Shown piece after piece: positions 35,678 to 45,364 of a stretch of DNA of 64,000 nucleotides. Each line of letters opens with the position of its first letter. Positions within the stretch are counted from its first letter, which is position 1. The stretch is from Chelonoidis abingdonii (Eukaryota > Chordata > Testudines > Testudinidae), in contig NC_133774.1 in NCBI RefSeq assembly GCF_003597395.2, positions 38,817,191-38,881,190 of the forward strand. Direction: 5' to 3'. A program made the translations under genes and the position numbers. Below the pieces are notes generated by a model. That model was not told the origin of the DNA. It was given only the letters and a program-made list of their open reading frames with translations, and ran no database searches.

Positions 35678-36697
35678 TGTCATAAGTAGATAGGTAAGGT
35701 AAGGGTTAAGTTTCTTTTACCTGGAAAGGGTAACCAAACACCTGACCAGAGGACCAATCAGAGAACTGGATTGTTTAAAGTCAGGGGCGGGAATTTGTGT
35801 ATACTCGTTCTTTGTTGTTTTTCGGGCTATGGGTAAAACAGTTTTCCTTCTTACTTCCTCTTATCTCAATATTCTCCTAAATGAGTCTGTGAGTAAAAGG
35901 AAAGAGCTAATGCGCTATGAAAGAGTTTGTGTTGTATGTACAGATGTGGACTTGCTGAAGTCTTTGGTTGTTTTCCTCCGCTATGAGGGACAGCTTCTAA
36001 CTCATCTTTCAACGTTTCTCCTAAACATCTGTCGAGTACAAGGGAAAGCAAAGTAATTCGGCTATGATGAGCTTTGTGTTGTTTGATCTGTATGTGATTG
36101 TTGGATGTGTTTAATCGGCTATCTTTAATCAGAACTTGTTTATTCTATTTTCTTATACTGCAAGAGCCTGTATTGAGTTTCTTTAATGCAAGATGTTGGT
36201 TTTAATTTTCTTCTTTTTTTCTAAAGTTTTCTTTTTAACTTGTGGAAGTTTCTTTTCCTGTGAGGCAGAGGGGGAGGGGAAAAGTGCCCAAACTCTGGTG
36301 TCTCCTCTCTATTAGTCCCAGGGCGGGAAAGGCTTGCAGGAGCAAAGGGAGGGGCAATCTTGGTGTGAGCCTGATAGGTGAATGCCTAGCCTCGGGAACT
36401 AGATGCCTCTCCGGTTGTATCAAGGCAGTGAAGATAATAGCATTGCAACCGGCCTAACCCAGGAAGGGGGGGAAGCTGGGAGAGGAGAGAGAGAGAGACC
36501 CAGGGGTCTGGGTCTTGGGGGTCCCCCAAAGGAAGGGTTGGGGACACCAGAGAGAGGAAAGGGGGGTCAGGCCCTATAATTCCTGACCTGGTGGCAGCGA
36601 GAATATCCAAGCTGGTAGTGAGCTTGGGGGAGTTTCAGGTAAGCACCCAGGTCTTGGACGCTAAAGTCCAGATCTGGGACAGGAGGCTATTACCACA
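35678..36697 (+). mobile_element. LTR-like unit, 5-bp TSD
   Basis: The start TGTCATAAGTAG and end TTACCACA give TG...CA termini. AAAGC is duplicated at 35,673-35,677 and 36,698-36,702. It shares with the unit at 30,095 the start TGTCATAA, the phrase 'ctgaccagaggaccaatcag', a 'ggtggcagcg' block (36,591-36,600) and 'cttggacgctaaagtcc'. It has a T-rich possible polyadenylation region near 36,190-36,240 and no protein. Related family, different subfamily; solo LTR versus terminal-repeat-only element is unresolved. Confidence 0.7.
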
Positions 36698-36884
36698 AAA
36701 GCTCTGAAACTTAAATACTGTATGCTTGCATGTGTTTGAATGGCAGTGAATGGGTTGAGAAAAAAAAATTGTTGTTTCATCACAGATGTCTCTCTGAGTA
36801 AATATGTGTTGGTTGCTAAAATAAACATTAAAATATTACATAGCCTGGATTATTTTATTCTGGAGTATCTAAGCCAATCCATTT

Positions 36885-37095
36885 CAGGTTGTAATGTCAT
36901 CGGTTTTTCAAGTTAAGCAAGGTCAGGCCAGGTCAGTACATGGATGGGAGAACTTCAATATAATGCACAGAACATTGTTAGTGATTCTGTGAGTGACTCC
37001 TGGGGGTACTGTGCTGATGGGGATGTGTCATTTTTCATATGTAGCCATTTAAGATCCTAGGATACTTTGGTCAAAAGAAAATGTTAGTTTTTTTT
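36885..37095 (+). repeat. 5S rRNA-derived SINE
   Basis: 'agttaagcaaggtcaggcc' and 'gtcagtacatggatgggaga' (36,912-36,952) match the A box, intermediate element and C box order of a 5S rRNA internal promoter. A body with 'ctgggggtactgtgctga' and 'gatcctaggatactttgg' follows. Several changes in conserved 5S positions and loss of the 5S 3' stem exclude a functional 5S gene. This fits the 5S-headed SINEs (SINE3/AmnSINE type) known in amniotes. Confidence 0.85.
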
Positions 37096-37213
37096 CGGGA
37101 CCAAAATTGAGTTTAGGCATTGAAATTTGATTTCGCTTCCTTAAATTCTCTTACATACTGCCTTTTATCCCAAAGCTCTTTACAACCTTTTTATCACCAT
37201 AGTACCTGAATAC

Positions 37214-37604
37214 CAGAAGTGAAAGTAAGCCAGTACGGCGTACCCGCAAGAAAGTGCCAACCATACTCGCTGGACCACTGATGAGGGGTCGGGGGGAGGG
37301 GAAGGGTGCAAAAAGGGCAGCTGCCCCGGGGCTCCGGCGGCAATTTAAAGGGCCCAGGAGTCCTGGCTGCCTCTGCCTACACATCAGCAGCCAGAGCCCC
37401 AGGCCCTTTAAATCACCGCTGGAGCTCAGGCAGTGCGGGCTGGGCAGCACTGAAGGGCTGGCTGGGAGATTTTGGCCCCAGACCTGCCCCTTCTGCCCGA
37501 GGTCCCGCCTCTTCTGGGAGCCTAGAGTCACGCCCTCTGCCCCCACACCTTGCCCAGGACCCCAGCTGCATACCAGTATGTCATTTAAGTTACTTTCACC
37601 CCTA
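37214..37604. mobile_element. hAT MITE, near-perfect 8-bp TSD
   Basis: The left end CAGAAGTGAAAGTAAG and the reverse complement of the right end, TAGGGGTGAAAGTAAC, are inverted repeats. The flanks CTGAATAC (37,206-37,213) and CTGAATAT (37,605-37,612) match at 7 of 8 positions. The GC-rich body contains a palindromic 'tttaaa' and 'gccccagg' arrangement. It is non-coding despite open frames on both strands. Confidence 0.75.
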
Positions 37605-37867
37605 CTGAATATTGAGTCCTTCATGTTACGTTCATTTGGGCTAGAACAAATTTTAGGAGTCCCTTGCTCCAAAATAGCCCCAGCAACAAAAACCGAACCT
37701 CTGACACATACCAAATATTTTCACTAGCAAAGTCTATGTGACAGAGGGTATGGCTACATTAGAAATTTGGGAGCGCTGCCGCGGTAGCGCTTTGAAGTGT
37801 GAGTGTAGTCAGAGCCGCAGCGCTGGGAGAGAGCTCTCCCAGCGCTGCTTGTAAACCACATCCCTTA

Positions 37868-37945
37868 GGCCATGGCTACACTTGCAAGTTGCTGCGCTGG
37901 TGAGGGGGTTACAGCGCCGGAACTTAGCAGGTGTCTACACTTAAA

Positions 37946-37976
<31 letters not shown>

Positions 37977-38862
37977 CACCACCCCACCACACACACACCT
38001 CCGCCCTTTATCAAGGAAAGGAATACAGTATAGTCTGCCTACCACCATTTATTTTATCCCTTTCTACATCACTACAGGCCTGGCCTTTAATCCGATTTGC
38101 GTTAACTTGGACAATGCTACACTTTTCCTTGTCATGACAGATGCAAAGGCAATTCACTTGTGCCCAGGAGATCTCATTTTGTCTCCTGGCTCCTTGCATG
38201 CTTCTGCTTAAGCATTTGTATGTATGATAACACAGTCACAGGAGCTCCTTTCCAGCCCTGAGGACAGGTTATGCGGACTTTACAGACGCAGTTGACAGCC
38301 CTTCACACCGCTTGGAACGGAGCATCCGACCGGGAGAGCGGGGCTTGCCGCGCTCCGGCCGGACCCCGGCCGGAGCGCGGCAAGCTCCGCGACTCCGCAA
38401 TCCGGTGGGAGCCCGGGCAGACGCGGCAGCCCATGACTCCGCAATCCGCTTGGAGGCCCGGCCAGTGACGCGGCAAGCCCCGCCCCCGGCTGGAGCTCTA
38501 GCTGGGAGAGCGGGCCATGCCGCGGGCTCCGCAGCGCTTCACTCAAAGGAAGCGGGACCATGGAGCGACGCAGCTGGGATGGGGTAAGTTTAAAAAAAAT
38601 AAAAATTATAAAAGGGCCCTCTTAGGCACGGGTCCGATTTCCTGGCAGCAGGGTCGTTGGACAGGAAGCGGAAATGACCCGCACCCTTCCGTCCCCTTCC
38701 CACAACCCACAGCGCCAAAATGGGACCAGGTGCTCTGTGGGATAGCTGCCCACAATGCACCACTCACAACAGCGCTGCAACTGGTGCAAGTGTGGCCGTA
38801 CACAGCTGTACGAGCACAGCTGTAACTACCAGCGCTGCAAAACTGCCAGTGTAGCCACAGCC
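37868..38862. mobile_element. Inner PIF-like element, TTA TSD
   Basis: The left end GGCCATGGCTACACTTGC and the reverse complement of the right end, GGCTGTGGCTACACTGGC, are inverted repeats. TTA is duplicated at 37,865-37,867 and 38,863-38,865. The body carries a (CA)n tract, a GC-rich centre with palindromic 'ccggccggagcgcgg' motifs and 'tgggatagctg' text shared with the element at 31,322. No transposase. Confidence 0.88.
37948..37979 (+). repeat. (CA)n microsatellite
   Basis: About 14 CA units plus further ACC/CA-rich text to 37,998. It lies within the inner PIF-like element. Confidence 0.95.
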
Positions 38863-39028
38863 TTATGGGTGTAGCGTGCAGAACTGGGAGCCCTGCTCCC
38901 AGCACTGCCGCCCTGATTACACTGACACTTTACAGCACTGCATCTTGCAGCGCTCAGGGGGGTGTTTTTTCACACCCCTGAGCGCGAGAGTTGCAGCGCT
39001 GTAAAGTGCCAGTGTAGCCAAGCCCAGA

Positions 39029-41684
39029 CAGACACATTACGCAGTAAAGTACCAATTCAGGAAGGCAATTCAACTTGTGCTTAATTCCCTCTCTATTCAG
39101 GGCAGCACTTAAAAACATGCTTAACTTTAGGAACTTGCTTACATCTTATTCATCTTATTTAAATGAATGGGACTCAACTCAGTGCCTAAAAGTTGAGGGA
39201 CGCTTTCCTAACCAAAGGTTTAAATTAGTTAAATCACAGGGCATAAAAATAAAGAAACAACATTAAAATAATGCTCTATCAGTTTGAATTGCACTTTGGG
39301 TTTGTCCCTATGTTGATCATTGATTAGAATGATCTAGAAAGATTCTGTATAGTGTAAAAGGAATGGAAGATCTGGGACAAACCTTGAAATAGGTCTTGAA
39401 AGTTGAGTGAGCACCATTGACTGAGGCTTGGTATATGCTAGGGAAATTTTCCTTTGTTACTAACACTTCTTCCACTGAAATCAGTGAGAGTCGCACTGGG
39501 AATCTCACTGTAGATGTGCTGCCAACTGCAGGCATTGTTTTCAGTACCAGCTGTTATTTCTGTTTTAGGGAGAAGCATTTTTATTTCATTTTGAGTTTAT
39601 TCTTTGTCTGTGCCAAGATTCCTTGAGACATAATTTAGAACCTTGCTTTGAACTTTCTCCCCCTTCTCCCATTTACAGGAGGAGACTTGGTTCCAGAAGA
39701 TATTTTGTAATCCAAACTCTACAGGATAGATTGCTACACAGCATAAGCAATTGATCTTTCACCAGCACAATCACACTCTAAAGTGAAGTTTAAAAATATA
39801 AATCAATATTACCAATTTTATTAAAGTAGGTATAGCTTGGTAGATTAATAACCAACCTGCCTAGGTAATTCCTGGAAATCACCACACTGTATTCACAGAC
39901 CATGCTTTTGTAAAAGAGACTGACAGAATTTTAGAGGATGAGTTTTGAAAGGTTTCAGATTAGAACTAGAAAGTATTAGACAATACCAAGCTGATTTTTA
40001 TCCTATCACAATATGCATCCCTCCTAAGAGTGGCAACACTTCTACTTGTGCTGAGCATTCTATATCAACCTTGTTCTCCAATGGACACGTCTGTTTAGTT
40101 AATAATGTCTACGTCAGACTGAAGAATGCATATTATATTTATATAGGACCAAACTGTAGCTAGTCTTTGCATGAGTGCTGCGGTTACAAAGAAACGTCAT
40201 CTCCTTTGTGTCTTATTCCACTAGAGCTGATCTCTGTTGCAGTTCCAGAGCTCTCTTGAATACAGGGACTGCTGCATATAACAACCCCTAAGGAACAAGT
40301 CACCCCAAAGAGGATGAGGATGAGGAGGAGGTGAGGTCATACGGTCATTGTCATGGCCCTTCACCCCTAGGAGCGAAGTAGAAACTGGCATATTCCCACA
40401 TATACCAATTAACTCTGGAAGCATAATAGCTCTTGGTGCCCCAGCAAGGACAGTGGGGTTCTGCACTACCCCAAGCTCAGGGCTAAAAGCTGCAATGGAG
40501 CCCATGAATATTTCATTGCTATGGGACTAGCTGAGTTGCCTTCTCTGGAAGCACATTGTGGTTTCCCAAAAGCAGTAAAAAACTAATAAATGCTTCTTAT
40601 AAAATACCGTATCTACAAATCCTACACCACTCTAAAATCTCAGATCATTTACAGAATGTACATCACATGAAAAATAACTTTCCTAGCAACATGACAAAGT
40701 TGACCTGAAAGACTTTTTACTTGTCAGTACCTGAGATCAGAGCTCTGTGCTTCCCATGCAAGAACTGAGGGCACACTAACTCTTAAAGTAGCATCAAGAG
40801 AGCTATTACCTGGTCTGGTTGGGTAAATTGATACCATTATGTAGCTGTCTTAGTGCACATACAATACCTTTCTGATCACATTTAAAACTTATGTATTTAC
40901 ATTTTTTGAGTATAAGTCTAAAGGTACATTCTGTTAACTGATCTAAGATCTCAAACAAAATTATTTTAAAAGTATTTTAGATTGCCCACAAACATGTTCA
41001 AAGTGTTTAAAAAAACTTGAAGGAAGATTTAAAATTCTCAAATTCTCCATTTTGGAGGCATTTTTTTTGTTACTATCACCTCCAAACTGTTATTGAACAT
41101 AAAATGCAAATATAAAGGTGGGGAAGTTATTAAAAAGAAGTAATTCTCTAGTAAACTAAGACTTAGGACTAAATGCTGTTGTGTCTGGCAAAGGGTAAGG
41201 AAGAAGGGATGCTAGAAATGTGAGGGTTCTGCTACCATAATCCTGCCCGTAGGACAAGACTCTCCATAGTGAGCTGGTCAACTGCTGCATGGTGTACTTT
41301 ACTGCTTCTTTGAGCTTGCTTGTTGACGACTGCAGTCTAGGATCTTGCTAGGTGAACAACTAGACAGATCCTCTAAAATGCAGACCATGCCTGTTGGGGA
41401 TGTGGTGATTGGGTGAGCATTTAGCTGGTGCTCTACTGCACAGTACGAGAGATTGTCCCCTGCTGCTTGTGGTGGTGGTGATGTCGGAGTGGCTTCCTGT
41501 GTCCTCTTTACCACATTGGAGCACAAACAGCACTACACCAATTCAGCAGACAGAATGGGCACATGTCAATAAGTGCCACTATTTTATTGCAATGTGGTAA
41601 GACTGAATAAAAATTATAAGGGCATATTTCCAAAGGGTCTTACAGAATTGGTATGGCTTTGCTGAATGTATGCTGTTATAATCC
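39029..41684. other. Unrecognised stretch
   Basis: No gene, terminal repeat or SINE was recognised over about 2.7 kb. The open frames are short and lack motifs. Purine-rich text at 40,310-40,335 and AT-rich text at 40,860-41,150. Confidence 0.5.
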
Positions 41685-41743
41685 TTTATTATTGTAAAAG
41701 CAGCAGAGAATCCTGTGGCACCTTATAGACTAACAGACGTTTT

Positions 41744-41790
41744 GGAGCGTGAGTTTTCATGGGTGAATACCCACTTCGTCAGACGCAGGT
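41744..41790 (-). ncRNA. Hammerhead-ribozyme-like core, left PLE arm
   Basis: On the minus strand, CTGACGA (41,776-41,782) fits the CUGANGA core. It is followed by a hairpin 'agtgggtattcacccat' (stem II) and GAAA (41,755-41,758). A short stem III and the U-C cleavage dinucleotide come before 'caaaac'. Stem III has one mismatch. Probably inactive or weak. Confidence 0.55.
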
Positions 41791-41857
41791 AGTGGAAATT
41801 TCCAGGAGCAGGTATATATATGCTAGCAAGCAAGCTAGAGATAACGAGGTTAGTTCA

Positions 41858-42646
41858 NNNNNNNNNNNNNNNNNNNNNNNNNNNNNNNNNNNNNNNNNNN
41901 NNNNNNNNNNNNNNNNNNNNNNNNNNNNNNNNNNNNNNNNNNNNNNNNNNNNNNNNNNNNNNNNNNNNNNNNNNNNNNNNNNNNNNNNNNNNNNNNNNNN
42001 NNNNNNNNNNNNNNNNNNNNNNNNNNNNNNNNNNNNNNNNNNNNNNNNNNNNNNNNNNNNNNNNNNNNNNNNNNNNNNNNNNNNNNNNNNNNNNNNNNNN
42101 NNNNNNNNNNNNNNNNNNNNNNNNNNNNNNNNNNNNNNNNNNNNNNNNNNNNNNNNNNNNNNNNNNNNNNNNNNNNNNNNNNNNNNNNNNNNNNNNNNNN
42201 NNNNNNNNNNNNNNNNNNNNNNNNNNNNNNNNNNNNNNNNNNNNNNNNNNNNNNNNNNNNNNNNNNNNNNNNNNNNNNNNNNNNNNNNNNNNNNNNNNNN
42301 NNNNNNNNNNNNNNNNNNNNNNNNNNNNNNNNNNNNNNNNNNNNNNNNNNNNNNNNNNNNNNNNNNNNNNNNNNNNNNNNNNNNNNNNNNNNNNNNNNNN
42401 NNNNNNNNNNNNNNNNNNNNNNNNNNNNNNNNNNNNNNNNNNNNNNNNNNNNNNNNNNNNNNNNNNNNNNNNNNNNNNNNNNNNNNNNNNNNNNNNNNNN
42501 NNNNNNNNNNNNNNNNNNNNNNNNNNNNNNNNNNNNNNNNNNNNNNNNNNNNNNNNNNNNNNNNNNNNNNNNNNNNNNNNNNNNNNNNNNNNNNNNNNNN
42601 NNNNNNNNNNNNNNNNNNNNNNNNNNNNNNNNNNNNNNNNNNNNNN
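41858..42646. other. Assembly gap (789 N)
   Basis: Unsequenced bases between the arms of an inverted repeat. The real length and content are unknown; frames drawn across it have no meaning. Confidence 1.
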
Positions 42647-42790
42647 GCCAATTACAGAACCAGTTTCTCCTCCCTTGGTTTTCACACCTCTACTGCTAGA
42701 ACAGGGCCCCATCCTCCCTGATTGAACTAACCTCGTTATCTCTAGCTTGCTTGCTAGCATATATATACCTGCCCCTGGAAATTTCCACTA

Positions 42791-42840
42791 CCTGCGTCTG
42801 ATGAAGTGAGTATTCACCCACAAAAGCTTACGCTCCAAAA
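42791..42840 (+). ncRNA. Hammerhead-ribozyme-like core, right PLE arm
   Basis: CTGATGA (42,798-42,804) is followed by stem II 'agtgagtattcacccac', then AAAA (42,822-42,825) where GAAA is expected. Next come a short stem III 'gc-ttac-gc' and TC. The G12 to A change is expected to destroy activity. Stem I pairing is weak. Confidence 0.55.
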
Positions 42841-42920
42841 CGTCTGTTAGTCTATAAGGTGCCACAGGATTCTCTGCTGCTTTTACAGATCCAGACTAAC
42901 ACGGCTACCCCTCTGATACT

Positions 42921-43205
42921 TTATTATTGTATTATGGAAGCATTTAGAGGTCCCATCCAACACTATTATGCTGGGCCCTGTAGAGTAAAAGATAGTTTCT
43001 GCCATGCAGAGCCTACTGTCTAAGTACACGCAATGGAAAAAGAGTGCGAGAAAGGAAGTAGTATCCCCATTTCAGAGATGAGATATGAGAGACGGAGTGG
43101 TCAAGTGACTGCACAATATTACACAGGAAATATGTTGTTGAGCAGAGAATTGAAAACCTGATTTCCTGAGTCCCAGCCCAGTGCCTTAGCCATAAGACCA
43201 AGCTT
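42921..43205 (-). repeat. CORE/MIR-type SINE, target of the PLE insertion
   Basis: The plus strand shows tail 'ttattattgtattatgg', then 'tgctgggccctgtagag', 'tccccatttcagagatgag', 'gtcaagtgactgcaca' and a tRNA-like head at the right (minus strand 'tatggctaaggcactgg'). The PLE inserted at its AT-rich tail and duplicated 12 bp of it. Confidence 0.8.
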
Positions 43206-43949
43206 CCTCTTAGTGTATAATATATGGCACATGATATAGCCATACGGCACTGAAAAAGCTCAGTGCTGGAAATTATCATGAATATATTATTCAGTAAATA
43301 TAATGTCAACAACAACAAAAAAGAGTATGGTCATAAACCACTTTTTGTTTTAAGTTCTGGAGGAACTAGGTAAGTATTTAGAGCATTTGAAAAATCACAT
43401 ATTTGTGTAGATGAAGTAGGGTACAGATTTGAAAAGCTAGACATTTGGATACTTCATGATGGCTGCAGTTATCTTGAGCCCATAATTACATTAACATTCT
43501 CACAGCCAGCCACGTTCGGCTGCCGCCCTTACTCATGTTCAGTCGAATCTTACTCAACAAACAGAGCCACTGACATTGCAGAGTAAGGTTCTATTCAACC
43601 AAGTAAGACTGTTAGGTGTTGTCCTTGATGAGAGAATGATCTAGAATAGAGCAAATCTATTTTGGTTTTGCTGTTTTACATTGATAACATCTGGCTGATA
43701 ATGTAACATGATTGGGTATATTTCTAAGCAGCACAAACATATGAAAACTATGTGGTTTACCACTTTACGTTACCTTTCCTGTATGAAATGTTTACACATG
43801 TTAAATGTATGCAACAGTTTCTTGTTACTGGACTTTCTGAAAATAGAGGCTTGAAATGAAAGGACATTAATTGCTCCATGAACATGGAATCCTTTCCCTT
43901 CCACTTAAACCCTGCTATCCTCCTTTGCACAGCAGATCCTCAGTATCAC
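43206..43949. other. Unrecognised stretch
   Basis: No gene or repeat boundary was recognised. Confidence 0.5.
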
Positions 43950-43960
43950 AGTTGGAGTTT

Positions 43961-44086
43961 CAGAGTAGCAGCCATGTTAGTCTGTATCCACAAAAAGAAC
44001 AGGAGTACTTGTGGCACCTTAGAGACTAAAAAATTTATTTAAGCACAAGCTTTTCGTGTAGCCCATGAAAGCTTATGCTCAAATAT
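43961..44086. mobile_element. Second inverted Penelope-like insertion, 11-bp TSD
   Basis: AGTTGGAGTTT flanks both sides exactly (43,950-43,960 and 44,087-44,097). The left part is a minus-orientation copy beginning CAGAGTAGCAGCC and running through 'ggcaccttagagacta'. At about 44,060 it turns into plus-orientation 'catgaaagcttatgctcaaa', which folds back on 'ttaagcacaagctttt' (44,037-44,053). 3' ends face outward, as in the larger copy. The ribozyme core is incomplete because the CUGANGA half is lost at the junction. Confidence 0.75.
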
Positions 44087-44097
44087 AGTTGGAGTTT

Positions 44098-45172
44098 GTG
44101 ATGATAGTGGCATGATAGAGTTCAAAACTACTTATTTTTCCCATATGTAAAGAACTAATGGTTGCTCTACCACTACAGAAGAGAAAAGAGTACAACCGAA
44201 AACAGAAATAAAATGCTACTACTGCAGCTGAGCTTCTGTATCTGGATCTTTGTTATCTGCAAACATTAGGGCTGGAATACTAGAAAAAGTTTTAGGAGTT
44301 CAATTTGCAGGAGCTCTGCACAACAAGATGCTAAATTCATCAGCGTGTGGCCACAACTACTACCCTTGTGATATACAACTCTCTCCCCACCAAACTCCTA
44401 CTGAAAATGAAATATGAAAACAAAACAAAAACCAGTAATTCTGAATTTCAGAGGAAAATTCTAAAGTACTTGTTTCTCATCAAAACCCTTCTATATATTC
44501 AACAGTCTTTAATAAAAAAGAGTAATCACAACAACAACAAAAAGGTTGTGTGACATCTTTCCAGCACAGATATTGGATCCTCTCCCATTAGATGACTCTC
44601 CTCATCTGTCAGACCTTTCCACATCCCATTAATACCATTCGGTCAGCCTAGGTAATACACTTGTGTCAAACTGCTTTCAGGAGATTTTCTCTTTCATTTA
44701 TTTTGGCACTATCTTCTTCCTGGGCTTTTTCTCACTGTCATATTTGCAATCTTTCCACTAAAGACAATTTACTCAGTAGTTCCTACAGTAACGTTATTAA
44801 GCTTCCAACATATGGCTTACTTAATTCAAGGAGAATTTGAAATGTCTGCTTAATCCAGTAACCACTTGTGTAATTTATTTCTGAGTTATTTCCTGTTTCC
44901 TTATTTCAGTAATAAACTGGTTGTTCCCTAGTGGCAAAAAAAATCACATACAGATGTAATTCTGCATGATTTATTATTAAGAATAAAACTCAACCACTAT
45001 TTTACTAATATGCAAAGGTTAAACTGCATCTTACTTCATTGTCTGTCATTCAAATTTTGATTTGGTTTAGAATTGACTATTAATTCTACTTCACATCTAA
45101 TCCATGCTTTTCAACGTAAATGGCAATGGTAAGATTTAGTTTCAAATACTATTGAGGGAAAAAAATCTTAAA
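44098..45172. other. Unrecognised AT-rich stretch
   Basis: No gene, SINE promoter or terminal repeat was recognised. Confidence 0.5.
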
Positions 45173-45174
45173 TA

Positions 45175-45362
45175 CACCGCTACCTCAACATAACGCCACC
45201 CGATATAACACAAATTTGGATATAACGCGGTAAAGCAGTGCTCCAGATGGGCGGGGCTGCGCACTCCGGTGGATCAAAGCAAGTTCAATATAATACGGTT
45301 TCACCTATAACACGGTAAGACTTTTTGGCTCCCAAGGACAGTGTTATATCGAGGTAGAGATG
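45175..45362. mobile_element. Mariner/Tigger-like MITE, TA target
   Basis: TA flanks both sides (45,173-45,174 and 45,363-45,364). The left end CACCGCTACCTCAACATAAC and the reverse complement of the right end, CATCTCTACCTCGATATAAC, are inverted repeats. Internal 'ataac' and 'cgcggtaa'/'cacggtaa' modules are also mirrored. At 188 bp it is typical of TcMar-type MITEs. Confidence 0.88.
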
Positions 45363-45364
45363 TA

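Larger units (their letters stand above)
37746..39025. mobile_element. Outer PIF-like MITE (282 bp when the insert is removed)
   Basis: The left end GGGTATGGCTACATTAG and the reverse complement of the right end, GGGCTTGGCTACACTGGC, are inverted repeats. AGA flanks both sides (37,743-37,745 and 39,026-39,028). The element is rich in 'cagcgctg' palindromes and has a subterminal hairpin 'tcaggggggtgttttttca'/'cacccctgagcgc' (38,953-38,984). It is split at CCTTA by a second element. Confidence 0.8.
41697..42919. mobile_element. Inverted Penelope-like element pair, 12-bp TSD
   Basis: TTTATTATTGTA occurs immediately outside both ends (41,685-41,696 and 42,920-42,931). The left arm (41,697-41,857, minus orientation) and right arm (from 42,723, plus orientation) are reverse complements containing 'ctagcaagcaagctagag' and 'cagacgttttggagcg'. 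The element 3' ends point outward. An assembly gap sits between the arms. Arms of this type carry a hammerhead-ribozyme-like core, a known property of Penelope-like retroelements. No RT or GIY-YIG frame is visible outside the gap. The PLE assignment rests on recall of the repeat, the ribozyme and the long variable TSD. Confidence 0.72.

Noticed and set aside
36905..36960. Possible 5S rRNA gene
   Set aside because: The promoter boxes are present but the 5S secondary structure cannot be completed and non-5S SINE body follows.
37151..37727. 157-187 codon frames on both strands
   Set aside because: They fall within a GC-rich hAT MITE bounded by inverted termini and a near-perfect 8-bp duplication.
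27239..37998. CRISPR-like short spaced repeats
   Set aside because: The short repeats here are (CA)n microsatellites and tandem minisatellites without unique spacers; the genome is eukaryotic.
41759..42760. Frames of about 300 codons across 41.8-42.7 kb
   Set aside because: More than 85% of each frame is assembly N.
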